Below, piece by piece: positions 1 to 11,934 of a stretch of DNA of 64,000 nt (position 1 is its first letter; each line of letters begins with the position of its first letter). Position numbers and translations under genes: made by a program. A model generated the notes under the pieces. The model was not told the origin of the DNA and did no database searches. It saw nothing but the letters and a program-made list of their open reading frames with translations. The DNA lies in the NCBI GenBank assembly GCA_029207755.1, contig JARCOQ010000002.1, positions 60,905,576 through 60,969,575 on the forward strand, in the 5' to 3' direction. The stretch is from Chamaea fasciata. Its lineage: Eukaryota; Chordata; Aves; Passeriformes; Sylviidae.

Positions 1-1370
1 ATAATGAAATAAATAAAACCAAAAAACCCTGTCATAGGTAAGAGCAAACATTCATAGCTTTAACAGCTGATTCAATCACAAGTGGTTACTTTTCTCTCAA
101 TATGTCCAACATCCACCTGGGATTTTGCATTATGGTTCTCAGCTCCCTGTCATCCATTTAGCTTTCTGTTTCTTCCATGCTGTAGGCAAGTTTAATAAAA
201 CAAGAATTTAGGGATTTGAATTAATTATATTTTAAATAGTTAAATATTTGGTACATATTAGGTTCATTTCGTATTCCCTACTGTTGTATTAAGAGTGTTC
301 TGGTCTCTTTCATTAATATAAAAACAAACAAACAGACAAACACATACAGAAAAACCACACCAAAACAACCCCACATCAAACACTAAACAAACAAACAAAC
401 AACCCCTGAACCCCAACTTATTTTTTTTTTAAATTTTTTGCAAAGGCTCAAACAATTCCTCATGGATCAGAAGACTCTCTTAGATAAGAAAGGAATGCAG
501 AGGTTTGTTGTCAATGTCACCTCAATTATTTAGTCATCAGTGTTTTCACAGTAGGACACAAAAGCTGGTGATAGGTTTGCTTTCCCTAAGGTTCATTTTC
601 CAACCACAAGGTTGACATGGATACATTTAAAGTGATTGGACTAAGACAACCGTTTCCTTTTGGGAAGACAATAAAAAATTTACCATTACCAAGAATGACC
701 TCAGTTATCCACTTTCAGTGATAAAAATGATCATTCTTATGAAGTACAAAGAATCATTTTTTTAAAGTACATGCTTTACTTATCATGTTCATTTAAAAAT
801 ATTCCAAACTGAAAATTCCACTTCACCATGATATTCTGCAGTATATGTTCTTATCACCACATATTTTCTTCATTATCCTGAGATAAGCAACACTCAGAAT
901 GTGGGTGTGGGGGAAAAGTATTATTTCATTTCTTCCAAGTCTCAAGAAAAGAATTAATTTACTGCTCATTTTCCTCTGAATTGAATGTATACATTATATA
1001 GGATATATAGGTCTTCTGGAAAAGAAGAGGAAAGAATAATACCCTACCATAACCAACCGTCCAATCTGTGAAAAACACTAAAACACTTTCCTATGTTTCT
1101 AAGACTATCTGCAACACTAGCTTTGAAAAATCATAGAAAATAGCTCAGATTCTTCACATCCCAAACTGTAACTTCTGGAAGATTTCAGCACAGGACTAAA
1201 TTCTGTTACCTAAATGGAGAAAACTTTATATGTAAACCTGTCTATGATACAGTAAAATATACAAAATGTTTGTTATTCCTTGGAAAATGTAATGCTGAAC
1301 CTGTGGCTGATTTACATCCTTTAGACTTAAAATTGGTAGCTAAACAGAATGAATAAATACTGAGACATTT
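1..1370. other. Unique AT-rich non-coding DNA
   Basis: No exon, RNA gene or recognisable transposon is visible here. It contains an A/C-rich low-complexity tract at about 322-415 (CAAA/ACAAAC units). The rest is ordinary AT-rich intergenic or intronic sequence with stop codons in all frames. Confidence 0.6.
322..415. repeat. A/C-rich low-complexity tract
   Basis: Almost only A and C on the plus strand, with (ACAA)n-like runs and short CCCC interruptions. It belongs to a recurring class of strand-asymmetric A/C or T/G tracts in this window (for example 28594-28722 and 40662-40785). Confidence 0.7.
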
Positions 1371-2185
1371 TATAGAATCAGAGAATGATTTGAGTTGAAA
1401 AGGATCCTTAAAGATCATCTAGTCAGCCCCTCTACCTTGAGCAGGAACATCATCCACTACATGATGTTGCTCAAAGCCCTGTCCTACATGACTTTGAAGA
1501 CTTCCTATGATGTGGCACTCACAACTTCTCTGGGATATCTGATTCAGGGGCTCACAATCCTGACTGTAAAAATCTTATTCCTCATGCACAATCCAAAACA
1601 CTCTAAGAACATAAGAGAGGGGGGATATTACCCATCTTTTGATGCTGTCCAGGATAGGGGTTGGCTTTCTGGGCCCCATGTGCACATTGCCAGCTCATGC
1701 TCAATTTTTGTCCATCCATATTCCCAAGTCCTTCTCCCCAGGGCTGCTTTCAACCCCTCTGTTTGTGTTGGTACTTGGAATTACCTAGACCCAAGTGCAT
1801 GACCTTACAATTGATCTTGCTGAACTTCATTAGGTTCACAAGGACCACTCCTCTAGACTGTCAAGGTTCCCTTGGATGACATCCCATGCCTTTAGTCTAG
1901 CAACTGCACCACTCATCTTGATTTGCTGAGGGTGCACTCAATCCCATCTTGTATTGCCATTGATGAAGATACTAAACAGTATTGGACCCTGTATGGACCC
2001 TTGAGGAACAACATTTTTTAATGCTTTCTACTTGGTTGTTGAGTAACTGACTGCAATTCCGGTGACCATCCAACCACTTCCGTATCCATCTAGCAGTCCA
2101 TCCTTCAAATCCATGATTCTAATTCAGTGGCAAGAATGTTGGGTGGGATCATGTCAAAAGCCTTACTGAAGCCCAGGTATATTAC
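1371..2185 (-). mobile_element. CR1 LINE, 5'-truncated 3' portion
   Basis: The plus strand opens with the complement of a CR1 3' end (TAGAATCAGAGAATGATTTG, then a diverged GGTTGGAAAGGACCTTAAAGATCATCTAGT-type stretch), so the element lies on the minus strand. The stretch 1640-2185 resembles further inner CR1 sequence: a decayed reading through 'VQDRGWLSGPHVHIASSC', then segments corresponding to CTTGTTGAACTTCAT and GCTGAGGGTGCACTC. CR1 elements typically insert with variable 5' truncation and end in short ATTCTATG-like repeats rather than poly-A. Many substitutions and frameshifts mark it as old and inactive. The far boundary (about 2185) is approximate. Confidence 0.88.
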
Positions 2186-4200
2186 TGGTCAGGAATTCTC
2201 ATTGCAAATGGCATGAGAGTTTTCTAGGTTTCAGACAATTAAGTCAAACTGATAGCCTATATGCTTGTTCTACTAGTCTCAATTAATATCCAAGTCAACG
2301 GGAAAAAATATTTCACTGTTTTTCAAATATTTGGCTTGCCATTGTAACAAGAAAAAAGGCAGTGGACTCAAAATTGATTTTTTATCTTAAATGCTAAGAA
2401 GTGAGTCAGCTGAAACCCAGAATAAAAGTGGTTTTGTTAGAACTGGTAAGCAAACCTCCAAAGAATATTAATGAATTTTTTTAATGTACTTTTACACTCT
2501 AAGGATATGCTAAAGCCCCAGACTGTATGTCAGATTTTACTTTTCCCTCCATTCCACTTTTTTGTTTGGAATCATTCTAATATGCAGATCTTTTTATTCT
2601 GCATTGTTTAATAACTACAAAAGAAGTATATAATGAGAATGTTTTTTTTTTCCCCCAAAGAATTAGAATAATAATGTTGAAAAAATGAAGGAATTAAACC
2701 TCTAGAAACTTTCAGCAATTTCATAAGATTCAGCTTGTTTTCTAGTTAAATTATTATTATTTAAAGTATTTATTTAATTTTTTTTCACATATTTCACTGC
2801 AGGGCCCACAGGGCTACATTCAATCATTCGTGATCTATCTCATTACAGCTTTTATTTCAAAATTTTCAAGAGGATTTTTTTTTTAATTGAAAAGGACTAT
2901 AAACCAGTAGCATAAGATAAATAACTGTGTATTAGCTTTCTATCACTGTTCATCTTCACATTGCTCTAACCTTGGGCTTCACAAGCCGAAGAGATGAGCT
3001 AAATGTGACTTGGGGCTGGCAGTGGGGAAAAAAAAATAAATTGCCAGAAAATAGATAACTTGCTAAGTTATCCATTTCACTTAATCTTCCAAATATGTTC
3101 AATGTCACATTGCTTGACCTGTTAAAAATCAAAAATATAGTAACATGCTTTACAGAGAGAAAAGGAACTAGTAATGATCTACTAATTTTGGAAGAAGCTG
3201 TAAATAAGCAAAAAATAAATTTGAAAATTAATTATTACTTTAGAAGTCCAACTTCTTTAAAGATAGGTAACAAGCCCTTTATGTGGGCAGACAACCCTTA
3301 GGACATTTAGAACTATGTGCTAAATACCTAACATATTAAAATATAAACAATCATGGAGAAGGCAAACAGCCCAGACACAGAAGTGCACAGATATCAGTTA
3401 AAAGTGAACTAAAGCTGATGACCTGTACCTTTAAAAATTTTATGAGGGAATTATATATTCACAAACTAAATAAAACAGGTTGCCTTCTCCTTCAACCTGT
3501 CTAAGCAAACTACACTGGCTTTCCAGCCTTATGTGATTAAATATATTTATCTTCTTTCCAACACAGCTTAAAGGAAAGTTTTACTATGCTGTTATTCATC
3601 TGCCCTCAAAAGTCCATCCAGTGAGGAAGAAAGATTAAAGAAATAACTTCTCAGAGACACAAAACAAATATAGATGCTTATGCAGAGGGTAAAAAATGTT
3701 TTATGGCTTCACCCTTTAATAGTAAACCACCTCACGTTAATATGTGATACCTATGTAACAGTTCTTTTAGTCTTCACAGCCTGGACTTTATTCTTTCAGC
3801 AAAAGATTCTCCATATCTGTAGAAGAGATCTGGTGCAGTCTTTGATGCTTAAAATGCACTGGATTGTTTATTCTAGTCATTTATGCAGGTTTAGAAGGTT
3901 GTGGTACTGTTTGGGTGACTCTGATGTGTTTGTATGCTGTAATACCCTAAATGTACTCAGCAGAGAAACTACCCCTCAAACTGTAACTTCAAAAGGGGAG
4001 AAAACACAACCAAGTAAACAGATAGAAATTTAAAAAAAACCACGAAATAAATAAATTAAAATTTGCAGCATCAAATCAATTTGTTGAAAAACATGGTTAT
4101 GAATATTGTTTCTAAATTTTCTTTTACTCCCTAGCCATCTTTTTTCACACGGCTTCTATAGCAATGACATTGTCCTACTTTTCCCCCCAACATTTTCTTT

Positions 4201-4202
<2 letters not shown>
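2186..4202. other. Unique AT-rich non-coding DNA
   Basis: No gene or transposon recognised. Short T- or A-runs occur (2641-2656, 2876-2884). ORFs of 68 and 119 codons (3095-3301, 3674-4033) show no domain, signal peptide or splice context and are treated as chance. Confidence 0.55.
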
Positions 4203-4244
<42 letters not shown>

Positions 4245-4278
4245 TTTTGGTTTTGGTTTTGGTTTTGGTTTTGGTTTT
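4203..4278. repeat. Poly-T (41 nt) followed by (TTTTGG)n
   Basis: An uninterrupted T-run at 4203-4243 passes into about six TTTTGG units. The hexamer resembles a telomere-like motif but is not the vertebrate TTAGGG repeat. The tract is most simply a microsatellite grown from a homopolymer. Confidence 0.9.
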
Positions 4279-4599
4279 TTTTGTTGGTTTTGAGTCATAT
4301 CCATGCGATTAATGGCATATGTATTTAGAAGGTTAAACTAAAATGTAAAAAAAACCTTTTGAAAAAAGGTGAAATTAATCAGGAGTTGGTAAACAGTACA
4401 GTCTCTCTCAAGGCAGTAGCAAAATGCGGAACACTCAAAATTAAGAGCTGAATTCCTAGAAATTCCATGCAGCTAATGATACTTTTTATAAAAAATGTTA
4501 GTACATGATGGCTCAAAAATTTTCTTGTTCTTTCCTGATATTCATTATTTTAATTATAGTTACAGTAAAAAATGTGCTTGTAAATGTATATACACATGG

Positions 4600-5031
4600 A
4601 AGGGTGAAATTAAGGCTAGGGTTGCCCCAGCCATGCTGCTTCCAGCTGTCTTCAGCTGACACACTGTGGGCACTTCTGTGCCCTGGACTCCAAAGGACAA
4701 CACCTCAAAAAAGTGTATTTAAGAGTGGGAATAACACTGCAGAAACCGTGAGGAGTAAGGAAAAAAGTATGAGAAAAGGAACAGCTCTGCAGACACCATG
4801 GTCAGAGATGATCAATGTGGGGGAGGTGCTCCAGGTGTGATAGCGGAGATTCCCCTGCAGCCTGTGGTGAAGTAGGTTGTTCCCCTGCCTGTGGAAGTCC
4901 ACGGAGGAGTAGATATCCACCTGCAGCCCATGTCATATCCCACAGTGTAGTAACTGGGTGTGCCCGGGAGGAAGATGTGAGCTCAAGGAAAGCCTTCACT
5001 GGAGCAGACTCTTGTCAGGAACTGTGACTCA
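4600..5031 (+). mobile_element. LTR-A-related solo LTR fragment, 3'-truncated
   Basis: From about 4713 onward this aligns by eye with the LTR-A copies at 38.3 and 61.7 kb. Shared landmarks include TATTTAAG (4716-4723), GCAGACACCATGGTCAG, GGTGCTCCAGG, GAGATTCCCCTGCAGCC and ACTGGAGCAGACTC. The region before the TATA-like box differs from the 38.3-kb copy, so this may be another subfamily with a different U3. The 3' part of LTR-A, including the polyadenylation region and CCACCACA end, is missing. Start and end are approximate and no TSD was found. Confidence 0.7.
4716..4723 (+). promoter_or_regulatory. TATA-like box of LTR fragment
   Basis: TATTTAAG sits in the same place relative to the GCAGACACCA segment as the TATTTGAG of the 38.3-kb LTR-A. 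It is a relic retroviral promoter element; activity is unknown. Confidence 0.5.
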
Positions 5032-6450
5032 AACACAGGAGTCCAAGCAAGAGAAAGATTTTTTAAATGTAATCATGACTTGATGACTTGATGCTCTTGG
5101 TGGGTTAAATGGCTTTGTTTACCCTTTTCTTACAGTTTTTTTTTTTTTTTTTTTGTAAATTTTGTGGCTAATTAATGAAATTCTCCCTTATTTCATCTTG
5201 AAACCATATAATAAAAAAGCCCATGAAGCATACATGAATGACAAGTAGATTATTGACACTCACATTTTTTCCTACTACTTTTCAGATAGAAGAAAAAAAT
5301 AGTATATGATATTAGTGCATTAAACACTCTTCCATAACATCTCTAAAATGTATTTCTTAAATAAATAGTTTCTAGTTTGGAGAATTAATAGGAAATGAGA
5401 AAAAAAGTGAAAAATCTTTTAAGTGCTGAAGAAAAAGAGTATAAAATCACCAAGCAGATAAAAAGACAGGAGAAATAAAATCTAATAAAAATGGAATATT
5501 TTGTCCTAATTTGGTTTTAAGGCTTGTTCCACCAAAACCTGCATTAAAATACAAAAAAAAAAAAAAAGTCTCCAAGTCAGATACACTCAGAATACTATAG
5601 AATAATGCAGCTTCTTGTATGAGCTGAGATAACAGCATTCTCATCTTGCTCTATGAAATCTGAATGTCATGAATTTCTGGTTTGAAATATAATTTAATAA
5701 AGGTCACTTACCAAGGTAGAAAGTAGAGGAGATAAGAAAAAACCCTGCACAGCACATCTGTTTGGAATGAACTGATCTGACACAGTTATTAATTATCACA
5801 GATGCCTTAGGGTTGGAATAAAGCTGTTAACTCAGAAGCAAAATGTTTTTCCAAAGTCAGAGTCTCAAAAAAAGAAAAAAAAAGGCAATAAACCCAGTAA
5901 TGTTCAATCTACTCTGTCAAATATCTTTTCAGAAGCTATGACAATACTAAGGTGAAAGACTAAAATGTGTTAGCAAAGTCTTAATCAAATGGAAAGATTT
6001 TGATCTGAGATAAAATGTGTTTGATTCAGATGGAATAGCATTGTATTAAATTGATGAAGGCAATGAAATGAATTATTGGCTAATATTTTAGCACACATTA
6101 AAGAAATCAATTAATATAGGACTTGGGACTTCAGCAGCTTTAGCACACACAATGATTCAGCTAAGCTATATCTATATATCTACAGTATTTGCTCAAATAT
6201 TAACACTCCTCATTTCAAATGAGATGGACTGTTTGTCAGGACATCAAGATAAAAAGTTTGACAGGAACAGGCCATACTGCTCAGTTGTAAGGCTTAGCTT
6301 ACTGTTTTTATTAGTACTGACCATATAAAATATATTTACATAGTTGTTTTTTACTTAGCTATAAAAAGCATTTAACACGTAGGAATGTCTTTGATTCTTA
6401 ATGACAAAGACATAGGTTAACAAAGTCGCCCTTACATTGATTCAGTTCTG
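5032..6450. other. Unique AT-rich non-coding DNA
   Basis: Nothing recognisable beyond short homopolymers (T-run at 5138-5154, A-run at 5553-5567). No coding potential is evident. Confidence 0.5.
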
Positions 6451-6545
6451 GATTTGGGGGTTTTTGGGTTCTTTTAGGTTGTTTTGTTGGTTTTTTTTGT
6501 TGCTGTTTTTTTAATTTGTTTGGTTTTGTTTTGTTTTGTTTTTTA
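6451..6545. repeat. T/G-rich low-complexity tract
   Basis: Composed mainly of T and G with GTTTT, GGTTTT and GTTTG units. It is the complementary form of the A/C-rich tracts elsewhere in the window. Confidence 0.75.
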
Positions 6546-6774
6546 ATCTGTATGTCTGAGAGTTCTACCTAAAAATGCATTTAGGCTGACCTCAAATGTC
6601 CACATTCAGTCATGGACATTCTTAAGCCCTTAGACCAAACTTTGTATCCTAGCTTACATTTAAGTACATGAACTCGGTTTACCCCTAAAACAGACAGGTC
6701 GCACCCAACTCTTGGAATAGTCCTCAATATATATTATCCTCCAGACAATTTATGTGAAATACATAGTGCCAGCT

Positions 6775-7372
6775 GATATGAGCCACGGATAAGTGTGGGA
6801 TCAGGCTAACAGTTAAGTGATATGGGCCAGTGCTTCAGCTCATGATCTGGCACTTTGTGGGGGACGTGGGTGTGTGTAGTTTGTTTTTAAACGGGATAGG
6901 TGTGTGGTATCTTGTTGCATTGCATCCCCACACCCAAGCAAATGTTTCCATATAAGGAAAAGAGTTTCAGTTCACCTCTGAACTTTTAAGGGAGAGACAC
7001 AAGAACCTTCTGCGCTCCTCTCATTGTAATCGGCCCTGTGCCAGCACAGGGGCACCTGTTGGATCTTTGAAATGTACCTGGAACCTGTGGCTGTTTCTAT
7101 TAGGCAGCTTGCTGAAAAAAACTCCTCCTTGATCGTTATGTATTTAAGAGCGAGCAAAAGCCCCTCAGGTTTTTTTGGTGCGTCTTTGCAGGTGCAAGGG
7201 GCTTCCCTGCACTATGGACAGCTTTTATTCTTTTATTTTGTATATTTTGTTATTTTCTGCTTGAATTAAAACCTTTTTGCTTTTCAAAACACCCCCGATC
7301 AGCCATCTTGCTAATTATTCATAAGCCATTTCTGGGAGGCTGCTGGACGGCCTCAGAGTTTGATACATCTTA
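6775..7372 (+). mobile_element. Candidate endogenous retrovirus LTR
   Basis: This block is richer in GC and CpG than its flanks and has LTR-like order on the plus strand: an upstream region, TATTTAAG at 7141-7148, a T-rich stretch, ATTAAA at 7265-7270 and a terminal TGATACA at 7361-7367. A sequence that loosely resembles retroviral primer binding sites follows at 7374-7393. The 5' boundary is a guess at a TG near 6775 and no TSD could be identified, so it could be a solo LTR or the 5' LTR of a decayed provirus. Both ORFs that overlap it are short and meaningless. Confidence 0.5.
7141..7148 (+). promoter_or_regulatory. TATA-like box of candidate LTR
   Basis: TATTTAAG lies about 120 bp before ATTAAA at 7265-7270, a spacing compatible with an LTR promoter and R region. 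Predicted from position only. Confidence 0.4.
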
Positions 7373-7393
7373 GTGGGGCTCCTAACATGCTGG

Positions 7394-8820
7394 CCCCAGG
7401 CAGTATTGTATCAGTATCTAAAACTTACCATATACAATTTGAATCATCCTGCTCAGATCAGGAAGCTTTTAAAAATTGTGATGCTGCAGTTAAGTACTGT
7501 TTAGAAAGTACATGTTTAGAAAGCATGAGCTGTGTAGATTCATAGCTGCTGAGAGGTAGAACGCTACCAGAACAGTGTATCGCTTCACACAACAGCTTGT
7601 TAAAAACATACTGTTGATTACAAAACTGTTGGTGGCTCAAAAAGGACCAAAGCAAACTCATGGAAGAAAAAAACAAATCACAAAAAGCTTTTCCATCAAC
7701 TGTGCAGAAAGTGCCCAAACTACATACTGATGGGAACTATCCCTATGCATTTGCCTGTTCTCATACCCTGTGCTACTGACTAGTGCTGGAGAAAAGTTAT
7801 AAGGCTAAATAAGTATTTTGTTGACCTCATATTTCCATTCTAGCATTGAAATTCACCTCCTGACTTTTAAAACTGTGCATTTCAAAATTTTACTTACATC
7901 CAATTCTAAAATATTTTGCTGCCTGAAACTTAACACTGTAAATATCATTTTGTGTGACTTTCTTTGCCTTTAAGACCTTAGAACAAAGGAGCATTTTGAA
8001 TTAACAGAAGTCTAAATGGTGAAATAAAGTGTGATCAGCTTTGCAAATATAAAATGCAAAAAAATGTGGCTGTGAACAATAATTGCTGACATAATTCAAA
8101 ACACCAACTACGTTAACAGAACCAAAGCATGTTCTGATCTTTCAAACAAATAAATACCTAAGAAGATATGCAATACTAGAGATATTGCTGATTTGGTTGT
8201 TATTTTTATAATTAATTTTGGAGTTTAATAGGTTTGCTTACCAAGGGTCTAAAGCCACTCGAAAATTAAAGGTGTGGTCACCATATGTGATAGGAGGTAT
8301 TTGTAAAGGTAATTTAATCACCTTGTCAACATTTTTGAGGCAGTTCTTTTTTTCATCAAGACCAGCTCACTAGTTCAAACACGAAGTTATTTAATGAATG
8401 TGATTTTACTAGTGGTGTTATAAGTAATTCCATTAAAATGCATTTATCACTTAGTCAGGCTGTAAAGAGATAATATTCTTGTGGTCAAACTAAAGAAGAC
8501 AATTCAAAGTATTTTTAGAAATACAGAACGGGGATTTTTTGCCTGCTTTTATGCATATTAAAACTATCACAAATAACTCCAAACAACATAAATATACATT
8601 TCTATGTCATGTTGGAATATTGAAACTTCCTGCTTTTTCATTTTGATTTGGTTTTTCTTTTGAATTTAGAAGTCATGAAATCACACAAAAGGACATAAAT
8701 AAATGAAAATTAAGAATACTTATTTTGAAGTTCAGTTATGGCATTCAAAAATAAATTTATAATGCCATTTTGCATAACTGACTTATATACCAAGAGAAAT
8801 ATTTTTCATGCTTCATTCTT
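7394..8820. other. Unique AT-rich non-coding DNA
   Basis: No gene, RNA or named repeat recognised. No retroviral gag-like reading frame continues from the candidate LTR upstream, so any internal region has been lost or is unrecognisable. Confidence 0.5.
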
Positions 8821-8955
8821 TGTTTGTTGGTGTTGTTGTTTGGTTGGTTTTTTTTTGTTTGGTTTTGGTTTTGGTTTTATTTTGTGTTTTGCTTTTTGGG
8901 TTTTTTTGGGCTTTTTTTTGTTTTTATGTTTTGTTTTGGTATTGGTTTGCTTTTA
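8821..8955. repeat. T/G-rich low-complexity tract
   Basis: Built from TTTG, GGTTTT and TTTTGG words with few A or C bases. The translated ORFs here (Phe/Leu/Val/Cys/Gly-rich) are low-complexity artefacts. Confidence 0.8.
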
Positions 8956-9970
8956 GAAGAAAATTCTATCTCCATTTTCACTATTATAATATTTATAAAC
9001 TAGTTTTCTGTAAGGGAAGGTACGTTGAACTTCTCTTAGATGAGGGCTTTTTTGCATATGAATTTTTTGTGATACATGGGTTGATTTTTACTTGTTAAGA
9101 GTTGCCAATTTACTGTCAATACAAGTGGAAACACATTTCATTGCATTGTAAGTAGAAGTGGAAAACTGTTGATAATTCCTTTTCTTTAGCTCATTCAAAA
9201 CACTCAGCCTGGAGGTTATGTCTGAAAAGCAAATTTTTTCCCAAAAGTCCCTTATTGATCACAGTTAGACTCAAAATTCTGGGATAAGGGCACCTATGCT
9301 TTGATAAAGAGAAGTCGTATACAAGACAAAAGCACATGTCCGTAGCTTCAACATTTGAACTAAGAGGGAGCAGTTTTAAAATTCCTTCTTCTTGTATTCT
9401 TAAACATTATTACCCACATTCCACCTGCTAAACTGCAAACCTTAACTCCTTGGATGCCATGGCCGCACCACTAAAAAGGTGTAGAAGTCTGTGAAGAGAC
9501 AATAGTGAGATTTAAGTTCTTTTGATCCAACAAACTTCAAGCATAAAGTGAAACACCACTGAAGTGCTCCAGCTGCAATGGTGGTGGTTTCAAAGCTTTT
9601 TCCATTCCTCCTGGGGCACATTGCCAATTCTTTTTTCCTTTTTGCACGTTGATGGAAAGTCATGCCAGCATGCAGTGCTTTATATTTACTACAAGGTAAC
9701 ATTTAAGTAGTTGAAACTCTTTGAACAGCAAGTTCCGTTGTATTTATCACAATTAATTAAAGGGAGAGAACAGGAGGGAAATGTGTAACCTTCATCTGGT
9801 TCAAACAAAGTAGGGTGATGTTTTAAAGATTTTCTTACCATTCTAAAACCCAGATCACAGATAATTCAGAGAGAATTAAGGCTCTTAATAACAAATGAGA
9901 GATTTTGAAGCTGTACTTCAGCTACCTGTCAAACCCTAGTTCCCCTCCCCAACCGTTTTCCTCATAATAC
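8956..9970. other. Unique AT-rich non-coding DNA
   Basis: No recognisable feature. A minus-strand ORF of 86 codons at 9442-9702 has no recognisable domain. Confidence 0.5.
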
Positions 9971-10110
9971 TTAGCACTTTTCATCTTCAAAGCACTTCAA
10001 AACACATTAACTAATTAATCCTTTGAGCATCCCTAAGAGATTACTAGAAAATGATGTGATCTCTGACAGACACGCAAGAGCCTTGAGCAAGGCAATGAAC
10101 CCTGCATCCA
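9971..10110 (-). mobile_element. Possible ancient MIR/CORE-SINE-like relic
   Basis: The segment TTAGCACTTTTCATCTTCAA, then AAGCACTT, ATTAACTAATTAATCC and later CTTGAGCAAGGCAATG, matches from memory the order of a reversed MIR-type amniote SINE: GCACTTTACAAACATT, AATCCTCACAACA, and TTGCCCAAGGTCAC. That would place it on the minus strand. Divergence is high, as expected for a repeat older than birds. It could be another deep amniote repeat; a profile search is needed to name it. Confidence 0.5.
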
Positions 10111-11757
10111 ATAAGGATTATTGTCAAGGTCTCCTGAAGTCCACAGCACCCTGAATATATATTCTGTTGAAAACTTTGAGAAAATATAGAAGTATTTAAA
10201 GAGTAAAAAGCAGCATTTAAAAAGGGCAGGTGGAATTGAAGGACAGTGTTCAAATATCCAATCTGGAAAAAAAGTTATTACTCATTGAGAGGTATTTCTT
10301 AACCATCATAAAAATATCTATATACTCATATAGTAGTATCTTTAAATATCTATAACTATCTTGCTTGAGAAATAACAGTTCTATCTTCTGCATAAGCCCT
10401 GCTGTTTACATTTGCCATAGCAAATTAAACAGGGCAAGACTACAGGATTCAGCACTGGTATATACTTCTCCATAACACTAAAATCTTTGTGCAATGCTTG
10501 CTGGCACTTTTCCTAAGGCCGACTTGCATTCTCACCAAATTAAATACAGCTTTGTTAACAGCAATTCTATTTGAATACAATCATATTCTGAGAGGTAAGA
10601 AAGTATAACTTTGTAGGAAAAAGCATTTCTATACTGCCAATACTAGAGAATGAGCCCTCATCCAATTTTGTTATTAAGATGGATGTAGTCATAAGCTGCA
10701 AAAGCACAGCATTGCTATAACAATGGCAAAGATTTTGAATGCCTGATGCTTAGAATATTTTCAATGTATTTCAAGAGAGTTGCTTCATAAGAGACTGTCA
10801 TAGCTGAAGGAGTGGCAATTCACCTTATAATAGCCTCACCACTTGGTTTGGTGGTAATGTTTATCCCTACAAGATCTTTTCTTATTTTACAGAAACTTCA
10901 ATAGAAGGAAAGGACACAAGTAATTTCCCAGAATAATCAATAAACCCAGAGTCTCTGTTCACAGGAGACTTGTAAAGTGTATGAGCTTCAAAAAAATCTA
11001 GGTTTACAGTTCTCAGATCCATCATGAGTTTTCTGCCTTAAAAATATCTTCCTTTTATTCTTGGACTAGTTTTGTCAATAATGAGTCTTGAACATGTCTT
11101 GCAGAGAAAATTTGTTGAATTTTGTTTTGCGAGGGTTGGTTTTCAAAAGTGAATTTGAATAAGGAAAAAGGAAAATTTTCTTGAAGTGTCATTATTTGGG
11201 GGGTTGTAGCTCCCAGAGAATGGCAGGAACTTGAACTTCTCTCTGTGCTCAGTACTTCTTGTTGGTGTTCTCTAAAAGTTTCTCACAAAGTTAGCTCATC
11301 CCTCTGAAATTCCTAGCTCCTGTCTTGGGTATTGAGCTCAGTGCTAAAGTACAAGATCTAAAATGTAAAATTTTGTAGCTTGATGACTGTTGCTTGGCCC
11401 TCACACAACTTCCCATGTGTGCAGCTCGACTAATGCTAATGCTTATTCTGCTTCAGTTTGGTCAAGACACTAGAAACTGCTAAGCAGGGTGCTCTCTCGG
11501 GCTGCTGTGGCTGTGAATATAAGTTGAAGGAATATAAATTCAGAATGCATTATATTCTAGTAGATGACTTTATATTTACTTGTGTAGTTTTCTCACATTT
11601 TTTCTCTTTTCTTCCTCTCAAGGTATCGTGTTTATTTATTGGGTTTAAAATATAATTCACTAAATGGTTTTAAATTAACATCATTACCTTAATTCCTTAC
11701 AAAAAGCATTCATACCATCTTATCACACCGCATCATATATATATATTTTTAATGGTG
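10111..11757. other. Unique AT-rich non-coding DNA
   Basis: No gene or transposon recognised. A short (AT)n run, part of CATATATATATATTTTT, sits at about 11735-11750, just before the CR1 fragment. Confidence 0.5.
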
Positions 11758-11934
11758 ATAGTGGTCAGACACTGGAACAAGTTGTCTGGAGAGGTTGTAG
11801 AATTTTCACCATAAGGGATATTCAAAACCAAACTGAACACAATTCTGAGCAAACTGCTCCACCTGACCTACTTTCTGTAGGACTACAATATTTCGAGAGA
11901 TGCTTTTCAATCTCAGGTATTCTGTGATTCTATT
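11758..11934 (+). mobile_element. CR1 LINE 3' end, 5'-truncated
   Basis: Begins with GTCAGACACTGGAACAAGTT, continues with GGAGAGGTTGTAGAATTTTC, GGATATTCAAAACCAAACTG and CTGAGCAAACTGCTC, and ends in ATTCTGTGATTCTAT. This is the standard order of the CR1 terminal segment in sense orientation. About 177 bp survive, with the typical 5' truncation. Degraded and non-coding. Confidence 0.9.

Noticed and set aside
4244..4278. (TTTTGG)n as interstitial telomere sequence
   Set aside because: Vertebrate telomeres are TTAGGG; this grows out of a poly-T run and fits a microsatellite.
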